In this document: positions 1 to 7,107 of the stretch, one piece after another
Position numbering within the stretch: the stretch's first letter is position 1
Layout: every line of letters begins with the position of its first letter
Origin: DASSKK01 sp035690495
Lineage (GTDB): Bacteria > Actinomycetota > Actinomycetes > Propionibacteriales > Nocardioidaceae
Direction of reading: 5' to 3'
NCBI GenBank assembly: GCA_035690495.1
Contig: DASSKK010000088.1
Span: 1-27,554 of the forward strand
Length of the DNA stretch: 27,554 nt
Made by a program: the position numbers and the translations under genes
Notes under the pieces: model-generated
The model's database searches: none
What the model was told of the DNA's origin: nothing
The model's input: the letters and a program-made list of their open reading frames with translations, nothing else

Positions 1-182
1 AGCCGTCGCCATAGAGTCGCTGCTTGCACGCCGTTTCCTGTTCTGTTGTTCGGGACCTTCAACAAGCCCAGAACATAGACAGGGAACGGCGTGCCCCCTC
101 TCAGGCGCGCTCAACCACCCACGGAAGCGTCAGGAGAGCCAATTTTCCGCGGGGCGTGTCGACCCCGGAGAAGGTGAACGAT

Positions 183-359
183 ATGGGCACTGGAGACAAG
201 GCTGGCAACGCCAGGCAAAGCCTGTGGGGAAAGGCCAAGGAAGCGACCGGCCGGCTGCGCGGAGATAGGCCGCAGAAGAACGCTGGCAAACGCGAGCAGA
301 GGACTGCGCATCTGAAGAAGGCCACCGAGCACGTGAAGGACGCAGGCAAGAAGAGATAA
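183..359 (+). CDS. CsbD-like small stress protein
   Basis: A 58-residue, very hydrophilic, lysine/arginine-rich protein. It contains the CsbD-family pattern in which a short helix (KAGNARQSLWGKAKEATGRL, residues 4-23) is followed by a basic tail. CsbD-like proteins are small abundant general-stress proteins of unknown biochemical function. I chose the ATG at 183 because GGAGAAGG lies about 8 bases upstream and because family similarity begins there; the frame stays open upstream to 24, but that part is arginine/serine-rich and unlike any family. It stands alone, and the next gene is in the same direction after about 290 bp in which I see nothing. The family call is fairly confident; the role is only by family. 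Confidence 0.75.
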   Translation: MGTGDKAGNARQSLWGKAKEATGRLRGDRPQKNAGKREQRTAHLKKATEHVKDAGKKR

Positions 360-646
360 GCGCCGCGATAACGCAGCGGCGGCGGGTCAGCACGGCGATG
401 GCCCCAGGCTCGGCGCCGCACGTCGCCCCAGGCCCCGGCTTCAACGCAGTCACTTGACGGATAGGTGGCCGCGGCAGCCGAGAGTCTTCGTCAGCACGCC
501 TCAATACGGCACGCGCCGCACCAACACGGATGTATCTGGGGCGGCATGTCCGCCTCCTGCGTATTCGTACCAGCCCCGACTGAGGCCACCCGGTCTGGAG
601 TTTGGCGAGCTCCAACGCCCGTGGGGAACCGGATGTCCACGTGGCC

Positions 647-1273
647 ATGGACGTTGGGCTAAGGCAGGCGCGCGGTGGCGGGTGCCGGTGTTTGCTCGTC
701 GTCGACGACCAGGAACTGGTCCGCGCCGGCTTCGAGATGATCCTCGAGCGCGGCGGACTCGAGGTGGTCGGCGAGGCGGCGGACGGCATCGAGGCGGTCC
801 GCCAGCTCATTGCGAGCCGGCCCGAGATCCGGATCGTGGTGCTGACCACATTCAACCTCGACGAATACGTCTACGAAGCAGTACGTGCCGGAGCAAGCGG
901 CTTCCTGCTCAAGGACATCTCGCCGACCGACCTCGTGCACGCGGTCGACCTCATAGCGCGGGGCGACGCACTGCTCGCGCCGGCACCCACGCGGCGTCTG
1001 CTCGATCGTTATGCCTTCCAGCCTTTCCCCGCAACCAAGCGCGATCAACTCGCGGCGGTCACCGACCGCGAAACCGACGTCCTGCGTCTGGTCGGACAAG
1101 GACGTTCCAACGCCGAGATCGCAACCGAGCTGTTCCTGAGCGAGGCCACCATCAAGACCTATGTGTCCCGACGGCTCACAAAGCTCGATCGACGCGATCG
1201 CGTTCAACTAGCGGTGCTCCCCTACGAGTGCGGTGTCGTAGTCCCCGGTGAAGGAATCGTCGGCGACGCCTAG
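647..1273 (+). CDS. NarL/LuxR-family response regulator lacking the phosphoacceptor segment
   Basis: A 208-residue protein with an N-terminal receiver-like domain (about 15-105) and a C-terminal LuxR helix-turn-helix (about 136-195, with the SNAEIATELFLSEATIKTYVSR recognition region). The acidic pair D20/D21, the LTT threonine (T67) and K89 of the receiver are present. The strand and loop that should carry the phosphorylated Asp (usually a DVVLMDIRMPGMDG-like stretch) are absent: EAADGIEA runs straight into VRQLIASRPEIRIVVLTTF. The D21-K89 distance is about 68 residues, where the family normally has about 95, so roughly 27 residues are missing in frame. No sensor kinase is adjacent. The frame opens at a TTG at 602; I prefer the ATG at 647. 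Either the protein works without phosphorylation or it is a decaying gene whose frame has survived. Confidence 0.85.
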   Translation: MDVGLRQARGGGCRCLLVVDDQELVRAGFEMILERGGLEVVGEAADGIEAVRQLIASRPEIRIVVLTTFNLDEYVYEAVRAGASGFLLKDISPTDLVHAVDLIARGDALLAPAPTRRLLDRYAFQPFPATKRDQLAAVTDRETDVLRLVGQGRSNAEIATELFLSEATIKTYVSRRLTKLDRRDRVQLAVLPYECGVVVPGEGIVGDA

Positions 1274-1646
1274 ATCTTCACCAGAGAGGTGCGTCTTGCC
1301 GGCTGTGCTGTCAAGAGCTCACCTCGGATTGGACACAGCGCCACGTCTGGGCGGCGGCACCACTCCCCGTCTCCCGATGCCTCCCCGGAGAGAACGCGGC
1401 CCCAGCCCCAACACTGGCAGCGTGCACTTTCACGCTCGGAGCGTGCGGTTTACGAATCGCCCGCCAACGTGCGAAAGGGAGAGTGCAAGTGAGCGCCGCG
1501 TCAAGGAGTCTCGGCCGCGCCCAAGTAGGCTACTCGGGCCTAGCAGCGCGCCAGGTGGCACGTCATAGCGCCCACAAAGACGTGCGTGCCGATGAGACCG
1601 TTCCGGTTACTCCTGGGGTAGCCGACGGCGACAGCGAAGTCGGCAC
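1274..1646. other. Intergenic region with a palindromic repeat element
   Basis: There is no convincing coding frame here. Its main content is the repeat element at 1416-1489, which is listed separately. Confidence 0.5.
1416..1489 (+). repeat. Small palindromic intergenic repeat, copy 1
   Basis: This ~74-bp element starts with GGCAGCGTGCACTTTC (1416-1431), has TACGAATCG at 1451-1459, and ends with AAAGGGAGAGTGCAAG (1474-1489). The ends are imperfect inverted repeats of each other (TGCACTTTC against GGGAGAGTGCA read on the other strand). The left part recurs at 26081-26123 with nearly the same spacing. The right 30 bases recur at 15717-15746 with 27 of 30 identical. It therefore looks like a dispersed, non-coding, hairpin-forming repeat family. 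Confidence 0.6.
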
Positions 1647-1990
1647 TCATGCGACGGGGCCGCCGCCGAAGCCAACCTCGTTGCCGTCGGAATCGCGGTA
1701 GATCACCTTGCGCACGCCGCTCTCGTATGTCTCCTGAGAAGCAGGCTGGATCCCCGGTCGCTGATGCCTGAGACGCGCTCATCGAGGTCGTCGACGAAGG
1801 CAGTGTGCAGGGCATGACCCGCTCGTTCGGGCAGATGCTCGATGTAGAGGTGTCGGTGTTCCGCAAGCTCCCATACCGCTTCAGTGGCGTTGGGGATGAA
1901 CGCGGGCTCAGAGCCCAGCAACCGTTGGTAGAAGCTCAGCGCACGCTCGTAGTCGCTCACCGGCAGCCTAATGACGAACACCTGAGTCAA
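1647..1990 (-). pseudogene. VOC (glyoxalase/bleomycin-resistance-like) protein, frameshifted
   Basis: From a TTG at 1990 the minus strand encodes a VOC-fold N-terminal half (MTQVFVIRLPVSDYERALSF, then a YQRLLGSEP-type helix) of about 80 residues. After VSGISDRG the family C-terminus (IQPASQETYESGVRKVIYRD, then SDGNEVGFGGGPVA and TGA at 1647) continues in another frame. One base is missing, most simply from the CCCC run at 1752-1755 (a fifth C restores DRGIQPAS). The repaired protein would be 114 residues, a normal length for single-domain VOC proteins. VOC proteins are metal-dependent dioxygenases, isomerases or resistance proteins; the substrate cannot be told. It could be a true pseudogene or a homopolymer sequencing error. 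Confidence 0.8.
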
Positions 1991-2328
1991 CTACTGCCTG
2001 ACCACCGAGTCGAGTCGGTGCACGAGAAGACGACGCTACAGCTTCCTCGTGGCCGCGCGGTCCGCTTGGCGCCGCTCCATTGAGAACCCTCAGGTGCGTC
2101 ACACCGCCGCCTGTGGGACGAAGGGCCCGTCGAACGGTTGGCGCTATCTCGTGCACATCGATTGAGCGCCCTTCGGCGAGGCTCGGACGGCTGCCGACGC
2201 TGCACCTGGCGGTTGTGCTGGCGTGGTGCGTGCTGCGTGGAGCTCTGACCGCCTGGGGCCGCGCGCATGGCCTCGATCGCGAACGCTCGTAGGCGGTGTG
2301 CCGCTCTGCTCGGCTAGGCTCAGACGGC
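1991..2328. other. Intergenic region between VOC pseudogene and amidase gene
   Basis: I see no supported gene here. A TAGGCT hexamer at 2315-2320 could be the -10 element for the following gene. It would place the transcript start at or just before the ATG at 2329. Confidence 0.4.
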
Positions 2329-3336
2329 ATGGAGGTCACCGAGTTCGTGCCCACACCCGAGCAGTACGCCTTCACCTTCGGCGGAGTGGCCCCGGTGCAA
2401 CGCGTCCGACCCGGCGACGTTCTGCGTGTGTGGTCGGACGACGCGTTCTGCGGAGCGCTGCGCAGCGTCCAGGACCTGCCCTCGGAACGGTTGACCATGC
2501 CGTACGTCAATCCGCAGACCGGACCCTTCTTCGTGGAGGGCGCCGAGCCGGGCGACACGTTAGCCCTGCACCTGGTATCGCTGGAACCGGCGCGCGACTG
2601 GGGGGCCTCGTCACTGATCCCGTTCTTTGGAGGCATGACCAGCACCGACCGGGTAGTAACGCTGCAGCCCCCGCTGCCGGAGAGAACCTGGATCTACGAG
2701 CTGGACCGAGCCAAGTCGACCGTGACGTTCGTTGCCAGCCGCAGCGAGCACGTCATCGAACTGCCCGCAGAGCCGATGCTCGGGACCATCGGGGTGGCGC
2801 CCGCGGCGGGAGAGGCCCACAGCTCACTGGTGCCGGAGCGGTTCGGCGGCAACATGGACGTCCCACAGGTACGCGCCGGTGCCACCGTCTGCCTCGGGGT
2901 GAACGTGGAGGGCGCCTTGTTCTCGCTGGGCGACGGACACTACCGCCAGGGCGAAGGCGAGGCCTGCGGCACAGCCGTCGAGGGGGCAATGACCACGACC
3001 GTGCTGGTCGAGCTGATCAAGGGCGTGCCGACGCTCTGGCCGCGCGTCGAGGACGATGCCACCTGGATGTCGGTGGGATCCAGCCGGCCCATGGAGGATG
3101 CCTGGCGCATCGCCACCGGCGACATGATCGAGTGGTTCGCCGACCTGTTCGGACTCGATCCGATCGACGCCTACCAGTTGCTTACCCAGATGGCCCGCGT
3201 GCCCGTAGCAAATGTTGTCGACACCAACTATAGCGTGGTCGTGCAGGCAGCCAAGGCGCTGCTGCCCCACGCGTCGGCCTACGGCGGACTGCACGACGAA
3301 CTGCGGCAGCGTGCCGCCTCACTGAGAGCGGGCTGA
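2329..3336 (+). CDS. Acetamidase/formamidase family amidohydrolase
   Basis: A 335-residue member of the FmdA/AmdA family, cytoplasmic metal-dependent enzymes that hydrolyse short amides such as formamide and acetamide to the acid and ammonia. Family landmarks are GGNMDVPQV (residues 173-181), which contributes metal-site residues, and LGDGHYRQGEGEACGTAVE (200-218), with the conserved DGH and acidic residues. The length fits the shorter bacterial branch. The start is set at ATG 2329; an in-frame GTG at 2296 would add 11 unlike residues. No Shine-Dalgarno is visible, so a leaderless message is possible. A short-chain dehydrogenase follows after 23 bp in the same direction, suggesting a two-gene unit. 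The exact amide substrate is unknown. Confidence 0.88.
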   Translation: MEVTEFVPTPEQYAFTFGGVAPVQRVRPGDVLRVWSDDAFCGALRSVQDLPSERLTMPYVNPQTGPFFVEGAEPGDTLALHLVSLEPARDWGASSLIPFFGGMTSTDRVVTLQPPLPERTWIYELDRAKSTVTFVASRSEHVIELPAEPMLGTIGVAPAAGEAHSSLVPERFGGNMDVPQVRAGATVCLGVNVEGALFSLGDGHYRQGEGEACGTAVEGAMTTTVLVELIKGVPTLWPRVEDDATWMSVGSSRPMEDAWRIATGDMIEWFADLFGLDPIDAYQLLTQMARVPVANVVDTNYSVVVQAAKALLPHASAYGGLHDELRQRAASLRAG

Positions 3337-3359
3337 GACCCGCAGACAAGGAGACCGGC

Positions 3360-4118
3360 ATGGACCTGGAGCTGTCCGGCAAGCGGGTGCTCGTCACCGG
3401 CGGGACCCGAGGCATCGGACGCGCGGCCGTGGCCGCGTTCTTGGACGAGGGCGCGCAGGTGGGATTCTGCGCCCGAACCCCGGATGAGGTCACCAGGACC
3501 GAGACCGAGCTGAGCGCTCGCGGGACCGTGCGTGGCTCGGTCGTCGACGTCGCGGAGCGGGAGGCCCTGACGGCCTGGGTCGATGACTCCGCCCGGGCGT
3601 TCGGTGGGCTGGACGTCGTCGTGGCAAGTGTCAGCGCGCTCGCCATCCCCGACACCGAGGAGAACTGGGAGCTCTCCTTGAACGTCGACCTGATGCACAC
3701 CGTCCGGCTGGTCAATGCCGCGCTGCCGCACCTGAAGCAGAGCCCGACGCCCGCGATCGTGGCCGTTTCGAGCGTGTCCGGCCGGGAGTCGGACTTCGCC
3801 TCCGGTCCCTACGGCACCGCCAAGACCGCGATCGTCGGATACATCCACGGGCTCGCGCTGCAGCTGGCCGAGCAGGGGATCCGCGCCAACACGGTCTCAC
3901 CCGGTAACACCTACTTCGAGGGTGGCATCTGGGCCGCCGTTGAGCGCAGTGACCGCACGCTGTTCGACACCGCGATCGGTCTGAACCCGACCGGACGGAT
4001 GGGCCACCCGGAGGAGTCGGCGGTGGCGATCGTGTTCCTCGCCAGTCCACGTGCCTCGCGGATCAGCGGGACCAACCTGGTCGCCGATGGCGCACTCACC
4101 CGTGGCGTCCAACTCTGA
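3360..4118 (+). CDS. SDR family NAD(P)-dependent oxidoreductase
   Basis: A 252-residue classical short-chain dehydrogenase. It has the Rossmann glycine motif TGGTRGIG (13-20), an Arg at 39 (CART) of the kind that often goes with NADP(H), and the catalytic S138 (VSSVSG), Y151 and K155 (YGTAK). The usual NNAG structural motif is replaced by VASVSA (88-93), as in a subset of the family. Start: ATG 3360 with AAGGAG about 8 bases upstream. It probably forms an operon with the acetamidase-like gene 23 bp before it. It would oxidise or reduce a small alcohol/ketone; the substrate is not readable from the sequence. Confidence 0.9.
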   Translation: MDLELSGKRVLVTGGTRGIGRAAVAAFLDEGAQVGFCARTPDEVTRTETELSARGTVRGSVVDVAEREALTAWVDDSARAFGGLDVVVASVSALAIPDTEENWELSLNVDLMHTVRLVNAALPHLKQSPTPAIVAVSSVSGRESDFASGPYGTAKTAIVGYIHGLALQLAEQGIRANTVSPGNTYFEGGIWAAVERSDRTLFDTAIGLNPTGRMGHPEESAVAIVFLASPRASRISGTNLVADGALTRGVQL

Positions 4119-4483
4119 CGCTCGGGGACCGCGATCCACGCGGCCGTCGGGGCCGACCGACTCGCGCTCGTCGCACCGGTCCGGCCACCCCCGAGCTGGG
4201 CTCCTGGTTGGTCCGCCCTCACGTGGATTATCTCGAACGCTCACTCGGGTTCGAGGTCCTGGCGATCAGGATGTCCACCCAACGGGTCAACCTCAGAACG
4301 GGCTGCCCCTTTCCCGAGTTCGGGAATGGGCGGCGCGTGGCTATAAGCCTGAATCCGTGGACGGGCTGTGGGTGAGCGGGGCTGGTGCGCCGCGGCAGAC
4401 GTAGAAGTGCCTTCTGTGCAAGGAGAATCGGGGTTGTTGAGGTCCTGATTTGGCCGAGAACAGAAGTGCCGCAGCCGGGTCAT
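4119..4483. other. Intergenic region, possible insertion-sequence scar
   Basis: There is no supported gene here. Besides a hairpin at 4305-4331, AGAAGTGCC occurs twice (4403-4411 and 4462-4470), and CTTCTGT (4411-4417) faces its complement ACAGAAG (4460-4466). This arrangement could be the remnant of an insertion-sequence end, but no transposase fragment is present. The direct repeat described next begins immediately after. Confidence 0.3.
4305..4331 (+). terminator. Hairpin downstream of the amidase/SDR pair
   Basis: TTCCCG (4311-4316) and CGGGAA (4321-4326) form a perfect stem around a 4-base loop, and GCCC/GGGC can extend it with small bulges. There is no T tract, so a terminator role is only plausible. 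It lies about 190 bp past the SDR stop. Confidence 0.3.
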
Positions 4484-4740
4484 GACAGAAACCGCCGCGA
4501 AGGACCCTGGAGGCGCCCATCACGCTGACAACTGAACATCGCCCCTGAGAGGTAAAACCGCAGGTCAACCGCTCTTTCCACATGGGTGGCAGGTGCAGGA
4601 TTCGAACCTGCGTAGGCGTACGCCGACGGATTTACAGGACGACCATCCCCACCCGGTCACCTGCACGTTTGTCGGCGAAGCCGAGAACTTCCGCACAACT
4701 TCCCCGCAGCCAGCCGGACCCAGCCGCCACCGGCCGGACA
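4484..4740. repeat. Long direct repeat, copy A (left)
   Basis: About 257 bp match 26399-26656 in the same orientation, with scattered substitutions and a 1-base indel near 4550. By eye the match starts at GACAGAA and ends at CCGGACA. The repeat contains the tRNA-Tyr 3'-half relic at 4587-4637. The two copies bracket about 21.9 kb including both catabolic operons. A diverged piece of the repeat's right end also appears at about 5935-5990. Confidence 0.85.
4587..4637 (-). pseudogene. tRNA-Tyr(GTA) 3'-half relic, copy A
   Basis: Read on the minus strand, this gives the anticodon loop CTGTAAA (anticodon GTA), a variable arm GGCG-TA-CGCC, a perfect T arm (GCAGG-TTCGAAT-CCTGC) and the acceptor strand ACCTGCC plus discriminator A. 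That is the 3' half of a class II tRNA-Tyr as I remember it from actinobacteria. The sequence upstream can still pair most of the acceptor (GCAGGT), but the bases before CTGTAAA (TCGTC) do not pair with TCCGT, so the anticodon stem is broken. I therefore call it a relic, possibly an attachment-site remnant, not a working tRNA. A 3' CCA is not encoded. Confidence 0.65.
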
Positions 4741-4820
4741 GCATCACCGGCAACCACGATCGGCCAATGTTTCGCTCGCGGCTGGCGGTGCACACGTCGG
4801 AGCGACACGAGGTGACCACC

Positions 4821-5078
4821 ATGTCAGAGTTGAAGAACGTCGGGGTCCGGGAGTTCCGCGACCACGCCACCGCCTACCTGTCCGGTCCGGATCCGGTCGC
4901 GGTCAGCAAGCACGGTCGCGTCATCGGCTTCTACATTCCTCTTGAGCGCGACATCGAGGAAGTTCAGCGGGCCGTCGCCCAACTGACCGCCAGCATCGAC
5001 CGTGTGGTTGTCGAGTCCGGCCTTTCCGAAGACGACCTAGACCGGCTGCTGGATCTGCGGCGTCACCAGGCGTCGTGA
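4821..5078 (+). CDS. Phd/YefM-like antitoxin of a VapBC-type module
   Basis: An 85-residue protein. The N-terminal half (VGVREFRDHATAYLSGPDPV, then SKHGRVIGFYIPL, residues 7-41) is the Phd/YefM-type DNA-binding and dimerisation fold. The C-terminal half (EEVQRAVAQLTASIDRVVVE, then SGLSEDDLDRLLDLRRH) is a toxin-wrapping helix region. Start: ATG 4821 with GAGG about 8 bases upstream; a GTG at 4812 is possible. Its stop overlaps the next gene by GTGA, the usual arrangement with a PIN-domain toxin. That toxin is broken here, so this antitoxin is probably an orphan. It may still autoregulate or neutralise a related toxin elsewhere. Confidence 0.82.
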   Translation: MSELKNVGVREFRDHATAYLSGPDPVAVSKHGRVIGFYIPLERDIEEVQRAVAQLTASIDRVVVESGLSEDDLDRLLDLRRHQAS

Positions 5079-5239
5079 TCGTCGTCGCCGACGCCAGTGC
5101 TTTGGTCGCAGAGCTGCTGCGACGCCGAGGTCGAGAACTGTTGGCGCATCCGAACCTACGGAACCGACCTCGGTGGGCGGCCGCCCACCGTAGTGGTCGC
5201 TCAAGGCCGAACCGCCTTCAGGACCCCGTTGCACCCTGA
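5075..5239 (+). pseudogene. Truncated PIN-domain (VapC-like) toxin
   Basis: From GTG 5075, translationally coupled to the antitoxin (4-bp overlap), the frame reads VIVVADASALVAELL followed by RRRGRELLAHPNLR. This is the first strand and helix of a PIN nuclease, with D6 as the first catalytic acid. After about residue 29 family similarity stops; the frame runs through unrelated sequence to TGA at 5237-5239. The remaining acidic residues of the active site are absent, where VapC proteins are usually 120-140 residues. The toxin is therefore inactivated, probably by a deletion or replacement between about 5160 and 5340. Confidence 0.7.
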
Positions 5240-5339
5240 CACCTGCGCATGGTCCCGGTGGTGCCAAGTGCGGCCGCTCGGGAACGGACGAGCCAACCGG
5301 TCGGGCTCGACCCAGGGGCTGGGGAGCCGTGGCTGCGGA

Positions 5340-5591
5340 TCAGCCAACCCATACGAGGTTGAAGATCCGCAGTGTTTCACTGTCGTCGTCGACGTGAAAG
5401 CCGATCAGCCCCAGGCCATCGTCGAAGGTCGCCTCGCGAAATCGTTGATCGTCTCCCGGCAGGAGAACTGACGCATCCCATGGCTCGTCGGCCAACTCGA
5501 CTGCACGGGCGACGAGAGCGTCCTGCGCTTCAACGGGGAGGTCGTGATACTGAGCAGCGGCACCAGCAGCAAAGGTGACGCGATAGGTCAC
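5340..5591 (-). CDS. RelE/ParE-like toxin candidate
   Basis: An 83-residue protein: MTYRVTFAAGAAAQYHDLP, then a helix (VEAQDALVARAVELADEPWD) and a C-terminal beta segment (GLIGFHVDDDSETLRIFNLV). Size and order of elements fit the RelE/ParE toxin fold (ribosome-dependent mRNA cleavage or gyrase inhibition in characterised members). The start is GTG 5591, overlapping the stop of the upstream DUF6247-like gene by GTGA. The pair is transcribed leftwards towards the truncated PIN gene. I recognise the DUF6247 plus RelE-like pairing from actinobacterial genomes, but toxin activity is inference. Confidence 0.6.
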   Translation of the reverse strand: MTYRVTFAAGAAAQYHDLPVEAQDALVARAVELADEPWDASVLLPGDDQRFREATFDDGLGLIGFHVDDDSETLRIFNLVWVG

Positions 5592-5878
5592 CGCTGGGGC
5601 CAGCTGTTGACAACGTCCTCAATTGGCACGTCGCCGGCCGCATCGTGGTCCGCGGATGCCAGTCGCGATGCATAGCTCGAATCGCTGTAGGCGACCGCCC
5701 GTAGTCGCCACAGCCGGAGCAACTCATGCAGCACCCGGAACTGCTCCGGGCGTCGTGCTTGCTCGACGGCGCCGGCGTACTCGCGGCGGAACTGCGCGTG
5801 ATACTGCTCCGGGAGCAGGCGCAAGATTTCGGCAGGGTCGTCCGGATCGTGCCGGATCGGCGAAGGCTGTGCCGTCAT
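5588..5878 (-). CDS. DUF6247-like protein, probable antitoxin partner
   Basis: A 96-residue, charged protein (DPDDPAEILRLLPEQYHAQF, then RREYAGAVEQARRPEQFRVL and HELLRLWRLRAVAYSD) that resembles the actinobacterial DUF6247 family. It precedes a RelE-like gene with a 4-bp overlap, which suggests it is the antitoxin. I set the start at ATG 5878. The frame extends upstream to 6013, but that part is arginine/tryptophan-rich and overlaps the diverged repeat, so it is not believed. A TATGCT hexamer about 10 bases upstream of the ATG could be a -10 element giving a short or absent leader. The function is unproven. Confidence 0.65.
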   Translation of the reverse strand: MTAQPSPIRHDPDDPAEILRLLPEQYHAQFRREYAGAVEQARRPEQFRVLHELLRLWRLRAVAYSDSSYASRLASADHDAAGDVPIEDVVNSWPQR

Positions 5879-6080
5879 GCAGTCCAGCATACGGCTACAC
5901 AGGTCCACGCCCACCACCTCGAAGGTTCGCCATCTCCGAGCGGAACGTCTGCGCCAGTTCCCCGCCAGCCAGCCTGACCCAGCCGTCGCCCGCCGGGTAT
6001 CCTCCCCAGTCATTCGGGGTCGGCCGGTGGCGCGTTGACAACCGGCGGCGCATACGTCGTGCCGCTATCGTGGTCACGAG

Positions 6081-6203
6081 GTGACTGAGGAAGTCCAGCG
6101 TGCCCTGACTCGACTGGCCGAAAGCATCAACCGGGTGGCCGCCGAGCGCCACCTCACCGAAGACGATCTCGCCCAGCTGCTTGACTTGCGACATGACGCA
6201 ACT
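6081..6203 (+). pseudogene. Truncated second copy of the Phd-like antitoxin
   Basis: GTG 6081 begins VTEEVQRALTRLAESINRV, then AAERHLTEDDLAQLLDLRHD. This is clearly homologous to the C-terminal half of the antitoxin at 4821-5078 (EEVQRAVAQLTASIDRV and LSEDDLDRLLDLRRH). The upstream DNA (about 5935-6080, including CACGAGGTGA just before the coding part) also matches the flank of the intact gene. The DNA-binding half is gone, as if a deletion joined the leader GAGGTGA to the codons for EEVQ. The frame stays open to 6365, but after about 6203 the sequence is unlike the family. A free C-terminal domain could still bind a toxin, but decay is simpler. Confidence 0.65.
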
Positions 6204-6238
6204 GGGCTTGGCCATGGGTCACCTACGGTGCCCTGCAC

Positions 6239-6260
6239 CGGGGGTAGTTCGATTCCCCCG
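6239..6260 (-). terminator. GC hairpin at the end of the minus-strand catabolic operon
   Basis: CGGGGG (6239-6244) and CCCCCG (6255-6260) form a 6-bp stem with a 10-base loop TAGTTCGATT. It lies 11 bases past the methyltransferase stop on the minus strand. There is no T run. The loop resembles a tRNA T loop (TTCGATT), but three extra bases spoil a canonical T arm. Confidence 0.4.
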
Positions 6261-6270
6261 AGGCTTGGCC

Positions 6271-7107
6271 TTATCTGGGAGTGCAGAGGATCTCTACGTG
6301 CGGGGTCAGGAAGGACGCTCCGTCGTGTGCGGCCCAGAGGCGCCACCCGTCCGCTAGACGGTTGAGATCCTGAGTGGTCGCCAGTCGCCGCTGTTTGGCC
6401 TGGTCTGCCAGGGCCGAGGAGGTGATGCGGTCGGCCCATAGGTTGGCCCACCACGACCTGTCTTGCTTGGTGGTGAAGCACCAGGCGCTGGCGGTGACGC
6501 GCACGTCGGAGAACCCTGCCTGTCGCGCCCACTCGGGCAGACGGCGGCCGGCATCGGGTTGGGCCCCGTTGCCACGGGCGACGTCCCGGTAGAGAGTGAG
6601 CCACTCGTCGAGTTCGGGGAGCGCCGGCCACCAGAGGAACCCGGCGTAGTCGCTGTCGCGGGCTGCCACGATGCCATCAGGACGGCATACGCGGCGCATC
6701 TCCTTCAGGGCGGCCACTGGGTCGCTGAGGTGTTGAAGCACCTGGTGGGCGTGCACGACGTCGAAGGTGTCGTCGTCGTAGTCGAGGTCGTAGACGTCGC
6801 CGACGACGAATGCCGCATGCGGTACGTCTGCGCCCTCTGCGGTGTTCCGTGCCTCTTCGATCACGTTCGCGGACCGGTCCAGGCCGATGACAGTGCCGCG
6901 TGGTGTGCGGTGTGCCAGGTCGATGGTTATCGTTCCTGGGCCGCAGCCGATGTCGAGCACGCTGTTGTCGGGGCTGAGATGTGGCAGCAGGTATCCCGCG
7001 GAGTTCTCGGCCGTGCGCCACCGGTGTGACCGCAGTACGGCGTCGGCGTGGCCATGGGTGTAGACATCGACGGGCACCGAATGTGGACGATTCGTGATGT
7101 CAGACAT
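6271..7107 (-). CDS. Class I SAM-dependent methyltransferase (UbiE-like)
   Basis: A 278-residue protein with the Rossmann-fold methyltransferase core. Motif I is VLDIGCGPGT (50-59), an acidic end of strand 2 is GLDRS (D77), followed by VVGDVYDLDY and the post-motif HAHQVLQHLSDP. The C-terminal ~120 residues (rich in Trp) form the substrate cap, as in UbiE/COQ5-like small-molecule enzymes. It would transfer a methyl group to an O, N or C atom of a small molecule. Start: ATG 7107, which overlaps the stop of the upstream lyase gene by 8 bp, so it is the last gene of the operon and translationally coupled. A methyltransferase is not an expected part of a CoA-lyase pathway; it may act on the substrate, or it may have been recruited by chance. 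Confidence 0.88.
   Translation of the reverse strand: MSDITNRPHSVPVDVYTHGHADAVLRSHRWRTAENSAGYLLPHLSPDNSVLDIGCGPGTITIDLAHRTPRGTVIGLDRSANVIEEARNTAEGADVPHAAFVVGDVYDLDYDDDTFDVVHAHQVLQHLSDPVAALKEMRRVCRPDGIVAARDSDYAGFLWWPALPELDEWLTLYRDVARGNGAQPDAGRRLPEWARQAGFSDVRVTASAWCFTTKQDRSWWANLWADRITSSALADQAKQRRLATTQDLNRLADGWRLWAAHDGASFLTPHVEILCTPR

Noticed and set aside
33..57. GTTT-N15-GGGACC resembling a stress-sigma-factor promoter upstream of the CsbD-like gene
   Set aside because: Only GTTT and GGG match the expected pattern, and the site is over 120 bp from the chosen start; chance is too likely.
1968..2645. 225-residue minus-strand open frame
   Set aside because: It is low-complexity Arg/Ser/Pro-rich and overlaps the amidase gene in antisense; no family features.
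4587..4665. Functional tRNA-Tyr gene
   Set aside because: The anticodon stem does not pair (TCGTC against TCCGT), U8 is not present and the 5' half is unlike tRNA-Tyr, so I call it a relic.
6225..6262. Another tRNA 3' fragment (GTTCGATTC with flanking GGGGG/CCCCC)
   Set aside because: The loop is 10 bases, not 7, and no acceptor strand follows; better explained as a hairpin at the operon end.
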